64,000 nucleotides of DNA from Blastocystis sp. Blastoise. Taxonomy: Eukaryota > Sar > Bigyra > Opalinata > Blastocystidae. Under the pieces are notes generated by a model. It had not been told where the DNA came from. It did not search any database and saw only the letters and a program-made list of their open reading frames with translations. Position numbers and translations under genes: made by a program. Numbering within the stretch: the first letter of the stretch is position 1; each line of letters starts with the position of its first letter. Below, in pieces: positions 33,670 to 50,144 of the stretch. The stretch lies in assembly GCA_039096225.1 (NCBI GenBank), contig JBBPEB010000024.1:639001-703000 (forward strand), written 5' to 3'.

Positions 33670-34587
33670 AATTTGAGTAGCATTGTTTCTTTTCTTTTCT
33701 TTTCTTCCTTTATCAACTAATAATTCAATCATTTCTTTCTCGAATATTTTAATATCAATAATCTTATCTTTTTATATCTATAGTTCCATTATTTATATAT
33801 TTAATATATTCATATTTCTTATTCATATATAAACTATCAGTTATATGATTATAATTAATAAATCCATTATTATAATTTTTAACATAATCATTCCATAATC
33901 CATTCTTAACTAAATATTCTTTAATACTATCATTCTTCTTTCCATTAATAATCAAAGAAACTTCATCTCCTTCTTCATATTTCTTCATCTTTCGATCTCT
34001 TCTTTCTCTACAATTTATTAATTCTAAAGGAATCACTAAGCCACAAAATTCAAATAAATTTAATAAATCTAATTGCTGCTCATAAGAAAATTGATCAAAA
34101 TCTACTTTCTTTCCATTCAAATAATCTAATAAATAGTAAATAAAAATATAATTTCCAGGATAATCAAGATATATAGATCCATCATTTGTTCTAAGTTCCT
34201 CATCACGTTGTTCTTCAATAAAAGAACCTCTTAAAGAATCTAAAACAGATTTCGATATTTGAAAAATAGGACCATTATTCGTAAATCGTATCAAATCCAT
34301 ATCATTATCATTACTATCATCCATATTGGCATTCATATCTTCATTATTATTACTTTCATAAACACATTTATTTTCAAATTCATTATTATTACCTTTCTTT
34401 TCGATATAATCATCTCCTATATGCTTTATAAGTCTATTAATCGATATTCCAGAATGTATACCAAGATTCATTACTGATCCAAATACACGAACTACGTCTT
34501 TCATCAATTCTTCATATACATTGATATCCTCCTTCAATTACTTAAACCAATTGACATCAAAAATAACAACTTTTCTTTCACTACAAT
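33670..34587 (-). pseudogene. BTB-TLDc gene fragment, start lost and TLDc missing
   Basis: A 258-codon frame (34537 to 33764) is closely related to the N-terminal part of the gene at 52,954-54,542. It has the same coiled leader, BTB core (FTNNGPIFQISKSVLDSL) and Lys-rich KKYEEGDEVSLIINGKK segment. Upstream, the equivalent of the ATG (near 34,585) is changed and a frameshift plus stop separates VKEKLLF from LKEDINVYEELMKDV. After NGTIDIKR-stop the homologous reading continues one frame over (DKIIDIKIFEKEMIELL, to about 33,690) and then stops. The TLDc half is absent: the next sequence belongs to the large ectodomain-like gene. Confidence 0.85.
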
Positions 34588-35107
34588 ATAAAAATCAAAT
34601 AACAAAAAATTAAAATTTTCATTTCTTTTTTTATATTTTCTAATATAATTCAGATTTTATATTCAAACATATTTATTTGTTGGTCTCCTTATATACTCTT
34701 CATATGAATAATTATCATAAATAACACATATATTCAATATCATCACAATTACAAAAATGATTCTCTACGAATATCATCCAATTCATGCTCTAAATCACTC
34801 AGAAAAGCTAAACAATTATAAAAAACAAATAAAGATTTCAAAATATAACGTTTATTTTCATTCTCATATACAATTTAGTCTTATATCTGATAAATGATAT
34901 CACTGAACAAATTACAATCATAAACTATTATTAAAAATTAAACTGGTTCTAATTCTCTTACTCAAGAAAAACTAAATTTAAAAAAACTTAAAAAAACATA
35001 AGTTTTTTATTCTTATAGTTTCAACAAATTTATTAAACTATCAAATAATTCTATAAAAAGTATATACAATATCTATAGTAATTCATAGAATATAGAATAT
35101 TGTTAAT
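34588..35107. other. Intergenic, divergent
   Basis: About 520 bp between the 5' end of the broken BTB-TLDc copy and the ATG of BTB-repeat copy 6. It is AT-rich, with no coding segment or structured repeat seen. The regulatory region of the plus-strand gene must lie here. Confidence 0.45.
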
Positions 35108-38100
35108 ATGAGTACTCCGTCAACAATCACTTTGAGTGATTCTAACTCAAAAAGTAATATAAAGTTATATTTGTAATCTAAGTACTATAGATACTATTCT
35201 ATTTATCTTTCAAGATGAAATTAAGATTGATATTCCAATTGACATTTTAGAATTATGTCCAGAGTCAATATTGAGTTTGACATATACTTCAGAAGACTCT
35301 TTAGATAATGAAGATCATTCTTGCTATATTGATTACCCTTCCTATTCCATAGAAAAAGTGATTTCCTATCTCGAAGGAAAACTTTCAATTGATTGTTCAT
35401 TGTCTATTACTGAACTGTGTAACATGTATAAAGCATTTTATATTTTCTGTCTTCATGGAGCTTTCTCCCATTACTTTGAGTTATCCAATATTATACAACA
35501 AGCTCTTCAAACGTTTTTAAAGAAAAATAATTGTACAATGTATGTTCATTTATATATATATATATTTTCATATATTTTTTATAATAGTTGTAAAAAAACA
35601 ATATCTTCTGATATTACTGAATATATATTGATTATTGAAGGTAAATAATTTTATCTATATATATCAATATACAATAATAATAATTAAAATTATAGGTATT
35701 ATCTCAGAAGAACGAAATAAAAAATTTCTTGAATATTCCTGTTTATTCGAACTAATGAATATCACACGTGTTCATCTAAAATGTATATTTTAGCATTTCA
35801 ATGGTTATATATATTATTATAATATAATTCTTTATATATAGATCATTATTCAAATGAAATATCTTATGAATATATATATCCATCAAATATACATGAACTA
35901 TTTCCACGATTATTAAGATATGATATAGAATGTATGTATTTATTTTATTTAATAAATTATTTTTATTTCAGATTATAATTGATATTAATTATTTATATTC
36001 TATAATTAATATATATATAGTAATCTATTATCCAAGTACTAAAACAATAAAAATAAAGAATGGAGATTATTTATATGATTATTTTTCTAGATGTGATTAT
36101 TCAGATAAACGTATTTATATATATATAATATATACTTATATTATTAGGGAGATATGGTGGATATATAATAGATTATATTCCAAATCGTCGTTTCCCTCCT
36201 CTTAACATCAATAAAGATCCTATTGAAGAACAAAAGAAAATAATAAAATTTCAAACAGAAATTGAAGTTGTAGCAGAACGTATAAAAAATGATCTAAGTA
36301 CTTATTCAAAAAAGACAAAGAAATCTAAAGAAAACATTGTTTCGAATTCTGATTATTCATTTTCATCAATATCAGATGATAATTCTATCTCTTCTGTTGC
36401 TTCTAATCAACCTATATCTGCCAATATATCAACTAAAGAAAATAATTCTTTAAATTCGGATAAGATGATTGATTCTTTGTCTTCTTCAATTAATAACAAT
36501 TCTCAGAACCATTTTTCTTCTCTTCTTAAATCTTCTGTTTCTCCTCCTTCTCCGTTTCTTCCTCCTCCTATTATTACAAATATTTCTTCTTCTTTTCTTC
36601 ATCCTCATATTTCTCCTCCTTCTCCTCCTTCTCATATTTATCCTCATTCTCCTTCTTCTCCTACACTTCTTGACTTTCCTCTTTCTCCTTCTTCTTCTTT
36701 TCTTCATCCTCATATTTCTCCTCCTTCTCCTCCTCCTCATATTGACCATCATGTTTCTATTCCTTCTCTTATTTATCCTCATACCTATCCTCCTCCTCTT
36801 CCTTCAATTCTTTCTCCTCCTTCATTTTTTTCTTCTTCTATTGTTTCTCCTTTCAATGTTGCTTCTTTTTTTCCATTTATCTCTAATTATCCTTTTGTTA
36901 TTGAAAGTGATAATGATCCATATGAAGATTTTCATTTTATTTCCAGATACTATTCATCAGATATAATTGTTCAATACCCTTATTATTATTCAGATACTTA
37001 TAATAATCACATATTAAATGATAATAATTATCAAGATAATTATAATGTTATATCTACAAAAAAATCAACGTTTTATTTTCATTTCAAAGATAATAATGAT
37101 AGTATATATCTTAATTTTTTAAAATACAATATATATATATAGTAATTGACTATGAACACCCTATATTAGAGTATCTATTTATTATATATATGTATAAATA
37201 TAATTTATTTTTATAGAATTCCTTTTATTCCTCCAGATTCAATACTTACTTATATATTAAATATGCCAATTTGTAAGCATCTTAAAGAGATTTGTGTTTC
37301 AGATAGTATATATATAATTATTTACATATATAAATCTTATTATATTATTATAATAGAAAAGATATTTTGGGAACTTCAAATAGTAACTCCTCCATTATTA
37401 ACATCTTTTCTAAATGGTCTTTTTGATCTTCATACAACTATCAATTTAACTGATTGTATATATATTTATTATATGATTGTTAATATATATATTTTTTTCT
37501 ATTATAAATATATATATAGTGATAGATAGAAGTTCTTATGGTCATTATAAACAATTTCTAGAAGATTATATTTCTACTCATATATTTCCAAATGTAACAA
37601 CACTTCGAATTGATAGTATATATACATTATTATTATTTTTTAATTATTTTATGAATATATATTATTTATATATATATATTATTATTAATATACAGATAGA
37701 GGGAATAAGTCATTTGATGAGAAAATGTTTAATCGATTTCTTTTATTATTTACTTCTGAACATTTCCCAAAATTACATATTTATGATCTTCAACATTATT
37801 CTATAAAGAATTATGAATTTGTTACAAGTATAGATAGTATACTTCAAATACCATTAATAGAACAATTGGATACTATGTATATGACTATATCAACGGAACA
37901 AGAAGTATCATCAAGTCAATCTAAAAAGAAATCATACCTTGATTCAATATTACAAACAATAAAGAAATTAAATAATAATACAAACTATCAACTATGTTGT
38001 ATATACTTATTATTATATATTTATTGTATTCTATCTATAGTTAATAATTTCATTTTCTTTAAGAATGATATACTATCAGAATTATTATTTCAAAAGAATG

Positions 38101-40198
38101 TTATCTTTAATAAAACCTCTTTTTATTGTATACTCATTTTTAAACATATATATATTTTAAATAATACCTATATATAGTAGATAATAGTACTATTGGACTT
38201 ATATCCTCAGAAGATACACACTTTTTGAAGGATTATGAGTTTAAAGAATTATATATTCATGACAAAGAAGCAGGTATATTTTTATATTCTTTCATTATAT
38301 ATCAATAAACCCAGATTTATAGTAATCATGAATATTTTATTTATTATTTAATATATTTATAATTTTTCCTTTCATTTTAAACTTATATCCTTTTTTTAAA
38401 TTTTTACGTTATAAATAGTTAGAAATGATTATGAAAAATCAAAATTAGAGTTATCAATTTTAAGGAATGGAAATAAAAACATAAATAAATATCAAGATCA
38501 ATTGGAAATATGTATTTGTTAAGATTATTATTTTTCTTATTATATCTATAATAAAAACTATATTTAGTTATATATTCATCTGTATTCTCTCCTAATGAAG
38601 TCAATAGTTTTACTAATATTATGAATTCATTAAATACGGAACATATTGAAACGATTACTTTTTCTTGTATATATATTTATATAGTATCTATATTTTTCTT
38701 TCTGTTTATTTTCATCTTATTTAATACTATATATGATAGTGTTTTTATTCTTATATATATATAGTTCGAGAAAACTATCACATTTCATTACCTGACTTTG
38801 TTTCTAGTTTTAAGAAAGCTAATTATCCTCATTTAAAGAAATTAACTATTAGTATATATATATATATATTCATTCTTTATTAATCAATAATACTTTTATA
38901 TTAACTATTTATTATTAATCATTCAAATTATAGCATATATTAGTATGTTTGCAGGCGTAACCCTTGAAGATATAAAAATAAATACAAAGAATATGTCTTT
39001 GTTATTATCATGCTTTTCAAATAGTCTTAAAGAATTAAATTTAGATTGTATATTCTAATTTTTCTTATTTTTAATATATATATAGTAGAACCAGATTATT
39101 ATTATTTGTCTTATTTTTATTATATATATAGTAGAACCAGAAAATGATTATATGGAAACTATTTTGAAAGAAACAGTTAATTTTCCGTTATGGGAGAATA
39201 TAGAATCTCTTTCTTTTCCAACAGGTAAATATAGTTTATGTAATATAATATCAATATAATATAATATAATATTTATATATATATAGGACGTTATCATCGT
39301 GTCACTTGTCTTTTTGATTTTTTTTGTAATAATTTTATAAATAATAAATTATTACAATTGGAATCATTAGTTCTTACTGGTATTTTATATTATCTTTATT
39401 TTTTATTATTATCATTAATAATAATTGCTATAATTAAATCTCTATAGGTAAAAATGATTATGAACAGGACTATTTACTTTTTATTCATCAATTATTGAAT
39501 GATTTAAATATATATAATTCTAAATCAATAATTGATGAGACTGAAAAATCTCAAAGCTTTTATTGTATATATTTGTCTATATTCTCTTCCCTACAATAAA
39601 GTGATTATTCTCATTTTTCATATATATGTATTAGCAACTTTATATCTATCTAGGTGTTGACTGTATATATCAAGTCAAGGATATTATATGTAATTTTGAA
39701 TCATTACAATTAAAATATCAAGAACCAATAAAATATATACATATGTCAAGAAGATTTGAGCATTTTGTTGAATTTAATAAACGATATTGGAATTCTATAT
39801 ATATCTTGTTACAAACACAAAATATGAATTCCTTAGAATCTTTATATATGTATATATATGAAGAGAATGACTTAATAAAAACTGAAGAACTTTTTAATGA
39901 AAAGAACTTTCCTAATATGAAGGAGTGTACAATTTATGTAATAGGTATATTTATATATATTATATAGATAAACTTTTAATCTATATATATACATATATTT
40001 ATATATATTTATATATATTATATAGATAAACTTTTAATCTATATATATACATATATTTATATATATTTATTCAATAATAGTATATATATTAAATTTATTA
40101 TAGAATCACTCTTTATGACAGAATCATGTGAAGTTTTGAAGAAACAAGCGAAAGAATCAAGAAATTCATTTGTTGTTGATTCTTTTATTTTAGAATAA
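35108..40198 (+). CDS. BTB-repeat family protein, copy 6, with Pro-rich insert
   Basis: The start is ATG 35108. Exon 1 is 35108-35153, then a 37-nt GT-AG intron (35154-35190) in phase 1, giving NTILFIFQDEIKIDI. The BTB-like domain follows with CYIDYPSYSIEKVISYLEG and runs to about 35,540. A long exon (about 36,150-37,120) is polar and charged, then strongly Pro/Ser-rich, a feature no other copy here shows. Small LRR-like repeat exons come next, for example THIFPNVTTLRIDS near 37,575 and HFPKLHIYDL near 37,765. The last exon ends SFVVDSFILE-stop at 40198. The 3' part contains two local tandem duplications at intron-exon borders. It converges with copy 5. Exon borders in the repeat region are approximate. 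Confidence 0.75.
36537..36860 (+). repeat. Pro/Ser-rich coding repeats
   Basis: Inside an exon of BTB-repeat copy 6, a CCT/TCT-rich stretch encodes SPPSP, PHISPPSPP and similar. The segment SSSFLHPHISPPSPP occurs twice (about 36,585-36,640 and 36,690-36,745). The antisense frame is Arg-rich and is not a gene. It is probably a disordered region able to bind SH3/WW-type partners, which is inference. Confidence 0.85.
39069..39145 (+). repeat. Tandem duplication of an intron end and exon start
   Basis: A unit of about 45 nt containing CTTATTTTTA(A/T)TATATATAG followed by TAGAACCAGA occurs twice. As a result two candidate 3' splice sites, 46 nt apart, each precede the same exon start. The second gives the longer open exon (VEPENDYMETILKE). 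Confidence 0.75.
39956..40072 (+). repeat. Tandem duplication in the last intron of BTB-repeat copy 6
   Basis: A unit of about 55 nt beginning TATATAGATAAACTTTTAAT is present twice head to tail within the intron, with the copies virtually identical. Confidence 0.85.
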
Positions 40199-40922
40199 TG
40201 GTGATTCCTTTTAAAGTTAATATATTTTACTATAGTTATATCTACTTATTTTTAATACTCATATATATATATATATTTTTATGTGCCATTTATAATCGCT
40301 TTAACTACTTTTATATCACATTTTATGTTTTTTTATTTTATTTAAATTCAATGACTTTTAACAACTTAATCTCAAGGATATTGTCATGTTAATACTTTAA
40401 TATCTTTTTATTCTAACTTTATATATACAAATATAAAATTTTATAATTTTAAATAAGTATCACAAAGTCTTGTGATACTTATAACATAAATAAAAATGCT
40501 TAAAAGTAATTATACTTAATTAATGGTAGTTTGTAAGAAATATAAGCATCTATTAGTTATTTATTTTTAATACATATATATAGCAATACGAAAAGGTCAA
40601 CATAAAATAAAAAACTATTCCACTTTCTATTTGATATAGAACACTATTATATGTCAATGTTATTCAATAAACATAATTTTAAAAATTATTAATTATTCAT
40701 TTGTATAATCATATTTAAATACACTGATATCATATAGAATAAACATTTAAAACAAAAAGTGCGAATATATTAAAAAAATAAATTAACAAAAATTAAGTGT
40801 TATAAAAATAATTAAATATATAATTAAAGTATGATAGAAATATATAAAGAAGATATATAGAATGTGAAACTATATATAGAATAATGATATTAAAAAATAG
40901 AAAACAATTAGAAAATATAGAT
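40199..40922. other. Intergenic, convergent 3' ends
   Basis: About 720 bp between the stops of copies 6 and 5. Apart from the hairpin at 40,453-40,482 I saw no gene or repeat of note. Confidence 0.5.
40453..40482. other. Perfect 13-bp hairpin with 4-nt loop
   Basis: ATAAGTATCACAA, loop AGTC, TTGTGATACTTAT. The arms pair perfectly. It stands alone between two convergent genes, where a transcript 3'-end or small structured RNA signal would make sense, but no function is shown. Confidence 0.7.
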
Positions 40923-43900
40923 TTAAAATAATTTAAATTTGTAAAAAACATGATTCTTTCTAATAAATATTGAATATGTCATTGCTTGTTTATATATATT
41001 AATAGTCTTTTTCGATGAATTTAATATAGTTGAATCTAATATATAATAATCATAAATATATAATAATCATAAATATATATATATATATACCATATCCACA
41101 AGTAAATTCTTTTAATTTAGGTATTTTACCTGATAAAACTAAATCCAATACATTAAATAATAATGTATCCTTATGAAAAACTGAATAAAAAGAATATTTT
41201 AATAATTATAATGATATATATATTAACGTACATATATCAAAACTTCTTAAATTTGGTATTTGTTGTTGTTTAATACATTTAATAAATGATTTAATTTCAT
41301 ATTCAGATATTGATTTATCTTTATATATATATATATATAGATAATAATCAGTAATACAGCATACCTTCTTGTTTAATAGCAATAGTTTCTACAGATAAAT
41401 CAATAGTATCTTTTATTTGTCGAATAGATTCGTTGGGATTAAAAACGAAAGAACGACGATTTCTATCTTCTTCTAGAAAAGAATTCAAATAACAATAATA
41501 AATTATTAATATAACATTTATATACCAATCAAATATATAGTACTTAATGATGGGAAATTAACATGAGTATTATATAAGAATAAAGTATCCATAAAATTAT
41601 TGAAACATTCACTTGATTTTACAGCTATATAAAAATATAAAATAAAAAATATTAATTCAAAAAAATATATATTAATAGTGATGAAATAATTCATAATAAA
41701 ATAATTTTGATATTTTTAATATATATAGTTGATTATCATTATTTTATGTAATCAAATTTTCTTAAACATCAAAATATATATCATAATATTTATTAACAAA
41801 AAAATGTTAATAATAAATATTATACTTTACTATAATATATAAATACAGATTTTAATGATTTTCAATTTAGGAAAATTATTCTTAGTATATAATTCGAAAA
41901 ATGTCTTTATTTGTATATCATCTATTTCTAAATAATAATTATATAGTTGTTTATTACAAATATTAATTATAATAACATAACAATAAATATAATAATAAAT
42001 ACAATAATAACTAATATATATCAAAACTTAATTCAGTTGCATTTTGGAAACCTCCATTTTGAATTAATTGCATTATCATATTATCATGAATATATCCTAA
42101 GAAGCATTAATCATAATTATATTATTATTTATATTAACAATAATTTATATTAATAATAATAATAAAAAATGATGTTCATTAATATAATTCTGACTATATA
42201 TATACCTTTAAATATAATAAACGAAGCTTTACGAACTATTTTTATAAGAATATTTTGGAAAATAGAGAAATATTCAATTTCAATATTCTTTTCAGTTTTC
42301 GGTACTATATAAATAGATAAATTGTTAGATAGATATAATGCTAGTATATACAATCAATAGTTAAATATTTTATGCTATTAAATGTGTTATCGTTAATTAG
42401 AGTATCAATTCTTTTTAATTCATTTATACATATATAATTCTCAACTATATATATAATATAATACTAATAATAATACATGTATATATAATTATACATGAAA
42501 GACAACAGTCTGCTAGCTTTTGTAATATACTACTATTAAATAGATGTTTAAAAGCATCTTTAGTATCAAATAATTCTTGAGTTTCATCATTATTATTTTC
42601 ATTATCATTATTATCATTTGTCTCATCATCATTTTGATAATAATAATAATATGATTCAACTTCTTTATAATCATCATTCACATAATAATCTATATAGTAT
42701 ATAATTCTTCTATATAAATATATACTAACAAAGAACATTTTGAATGAGTCAACTTTTACGTTTCTATTTTCAAATTCTTGTAATATATGATCAAATACCG
42801 GATTATATTTTTTAAGGGAATAAAGATCTATTAAAAATAAAAATAAAGAATAAACAGATATTTTTTAATATTTGAAATATATATGAAATATACTTGTAAG
42901 ACTATTTGTATATGTAAAAAGACCTCTATCAAATATTTCCTTCATATGAGGAAATTTATAAATAATAGCAGCTATATATATATAAAAATATTCAATGATT
43001 ATAATTTACATATAATAAATTTTATTAAATATTAAATATATATATACAGCTTGAAAAAATATGAATTGAATGATTATAAGCTAAATCATCTAAATAGATT
43101 GCAATTTCTTCTTCGTTCTTATACAATATATATGTTACATTTATTGTATTAATCTCTGATAAGATTTGTTTAGGAATTCGTTGATTTAGAATAAGTCTAC
43201 CTGTAATATATATTTCTTTATTAATAAATAATATATATATATACTCTCTTTATAAGTAAGAATATGTAATTTTGGGAAGCATTCCTTCTTAATTAATGAT
43301 AATGTGAAAGTTTCTATATATATATATATGTATATCATAAGTTAATATATACTATCATCAACAATGAGTTCAGTAACATTAGGAAACACATGAGTTGTCA
43401 TTATGTTTATAAACTCATCATTACTAATTAATTTATTGAATTCTGTAACTATATAAAGAGCATCATTAAACATAATAAATAAATAACAATATATACTCCA
43501 TCTTATTGCTATTGAGGTGAGAGAATCAAAATAACCTTCTTCAAACGCTTTCATAAAAATAATAGCAAATTGCTTGTCGATATAAGAAATTTTATCTATA
43601 TATTGAATATCAAATAATTATAAATATTTTCTTTTTTATAAATTTATTTATTTACCTGATTGAATATTTAACTTCGAAAAATGAAAACTAGATGGAAAAT
43701 GTAATAATTGAGCTAAACCAATTTCTGTATTAATTTTGGAATTATATCTATACAAATATATTTAAAATAAAAGTGTTTAACATATATAATTATAATATAA
43801 ATACGAGAATACCGAGAGTGTCATGTCATCTGTAAATATAATTTTAAGACAGATATATATATATATATATTTAATAATATAAATAATATATAAATGTTAA

Positions 43901-45081
43901 GTATATATAAATATAAAAAAATACTACCATAATTAATAGCTACACTATCTTTAAGTGAATAATAGATATCTTGACTAATTTTAACTTGTGTATAATCATC
44001 TGAATATACAGCTGGTTCAAGAATAGCTTCATAAAGTTTAGGTAATTTATTTTCAGTTTTTCTATCAGAATAAGAATATTTAATATGCCAATCAACATTA
44101 GTATTCTTTATATCAAAAGAATTATTCTTATTATATTCATCCATCTCTGACTCAGTATAATAATCAAATTTCTCATCATCATCTATTCTGTTACCATTAT
44201 TTTCACAAAAATTAATATATTCATGTATATATTCATCAGTATTTGGATTCAATAATGTATCACCTTTCAAATAGTTTGTAACCACTATATATATATATAT
44301 AGTTATATATAATATATACCACAAATGTTTAGTTTTTTAACTGATGGAAATATATCTTGAATACACGACGGATAAATATATTCTGATGGAATATTTGGTG
44401 CATATTGATCTATATATATAATTATAATTATTTATTGTATTCTAATTATATATATATATATACATGTAATTTTAAGATTAGCAATATTTGACATTTTAAA
44501 AAGAAATGAATAACGTAATAATTCTTCTTTTCGTTGTGGAGTCATTAATCCTATATATATATATATGAATATATATATATATATATAATTACCATTTAGA
44601 TTTATTATTTGCTGGTCAGAATAAAATAGCATCTCATGTGAATTCAGCAAAGCAAATTTATCAAAAACAAAATATTTATTTTCTTTCAAATAATCATAGA
44701 ATAACTTTTTAATATGTAATAATAAAACATTTTGTTTTATGTGATCAAATACAACATGATATTCATCAAGTGTTTTATATATATCAACACCATCATTTAA
44801 ACTTAATGAAGAAATATCTATATTATCGTCCATCAAAAAATTAATCACTTTTTTCATGCTCAATGAAGGCATATCTACATAATAACTATCATCATCATAC
44901 TTATCAGAGTGTTCAATAATATCATGAAAGGGAAATTGAGGATATTTCTCAATAAATTCTCTTGAAATCCATAATTTCGTCTCATCTTGAAACGTAAACA
45001 AATCTAGAAAAGAAATAGCATATTTTGTAATCATATTTACATACACTTATCTTCAACTAGTTGAAATTTATTGCCTAACAT
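40923..45081 (-). CDS. BTB-repeat family protein, copy 5
   Basis: The start is ATG 45081. The 37-nt first exon (45045-45081) has a normal GTATG donor, giving MLGNKFQLVEDKYLFTFQDE. The BTB-like exon (about 44,590-45,005) has YYVDMPSLSMKKVINFLMD. The charged exon near 43,930-44,280 has KFDYYTESEMDEYNK. Small repeat exons follow with THVFPNVTELIVDD near 43,380 and, near 43,270, a unit close to CFPKLHIL. The terminal exon ends SIFIRKNHVFYKFKLF-stop at 40923. It differs from copies 1, 3 and 4 in having no ATT array in the intron before the THVFPNV exon (43,451-43,498). One exon near 42,560-42,640 is Asp/Asn/Glu-rich. It converges with copy 6 and is followed head to tail by copy 4. Confidence 0.76.
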
Positions 45082-45122
45082 CGCTCGAAATCAACTATAA
45101 TGACAAAATGATCATATATTAT
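45082..45122 (-). promoter_or_regulatory. Conserved start-proximal element, BTB-repeat copy 5
   Basis: On the minus strand ATTTTGTCATTATAGTTGAT leads into the ATG, as in copy 3. The similarity to copy 3 extends further upstream (an AATCATTGAGA block near 45,202-45,212 and 26,031-26,041). Confidence 0.5.
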
Positions 45123-45723
45123 TGTGTTTAAAAGATGCTTTTCATATCAACAATATATAAATACTTCTTAAACTGATATTATCTATTATAATTATAATTA
45201 ATCATTGAGAAAAGTAGGATTAAAACTTGAAATATCTTATGAAAAATATTCATGAAAATACACAAAAAATTATTAAAGAAATAAAAAATATTCACGAACT
45301 TCTTTCAATAATTGTTTTTCTTTATATATCTTTCTTGAAATGATTTTTGAGCATTTTAAGTTGTTTTCTAGATAAAAGAACACAGTATGGCTTTGTATTT
45401 TAAATGGAATGAATTATAACAAAAATTTCTGAATCATTAATTCCGTTTTCTTAATAATTCATGATTTTCACAGCAAAAATCTGAGTTTTATCATTCCAAT
45501 AACAATAATTAAATAATTTAGAACAACTTAGACTGTGATTCTATAAGATAAATGGAAAATGTTGAGATGAAGTTATATTTTATTCAATAATCTTAAAAAA
45601 TATGAACAAATACAAAAATATTTTAATAACGAAAAACTTTTACGAATTTTTGAGAATTGATGGTCATTTTTTCGCCAAAAACATTACCAGTCTCTAATCA
45701 GTACCATATTTGAATCGAAAGAT
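45123..45723. other. Intergenic plus decayed 3' exon of BTB-repeat copy 4
   Basis: The part nearest copy 4 (about 45,690-45,723) still aligns with the coding exon of copy 3 near 22,300-22,340 but lies after an in-frame stop. The remaining C-terminal exons expected from the paralogs are absent. The rest is plain AT-rich sequence. Confidence 0.55.
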
Positions 45724-49863
<4,140 letters not shown>

Positions 49864-50144
49864 GATAGTAATTTAACTATAATAACATAATGAGATCAAG
49901 AATCATGATAAAAAGCGGTTATATATTAAATATATGGTAACCGATTACTTAAATCTTACTCAAATAAATTAAGATTAATATAGGCTACCAAGAAACCAGA
50001 AAAATAAATTTTTATTTTTTTTTTTGATAGATTATGAAAATTATGAAAAATAACTGACAGATTATTTTATTCCTTAGATTATTTCTTTGCAAGTTTTAGA
50101 TACATTTTTATTTATATTTTCTTCATTTTTAATTATATTTTATA
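49864..50144. promoter_or_regulatory. Divergent intergenic region, BTB-repeat copy 4 / BTB-TLDc-TLDc
   Basis: The 281 bases separate two divergent ATGs. Next to the minus-strand ATG lies the family element TTATTATAGTTAAATTACTA. The half next to the plus-strand gene is T-rich with no recognised motif. Confidence 0.45.

Noticed and set aside
34259-34477. Plus-strand Ile/Thr-rich frame
   Set aside because: Antisense to the surviving coding part of the BTB-TLDc fragment.
36486-36782. Arg-rich minus-strand frame, protamine-like
   Set aside because: It is the antisense of the Pro/Ser-rich coding region of BTB-repeat copy 6 and has no other support.
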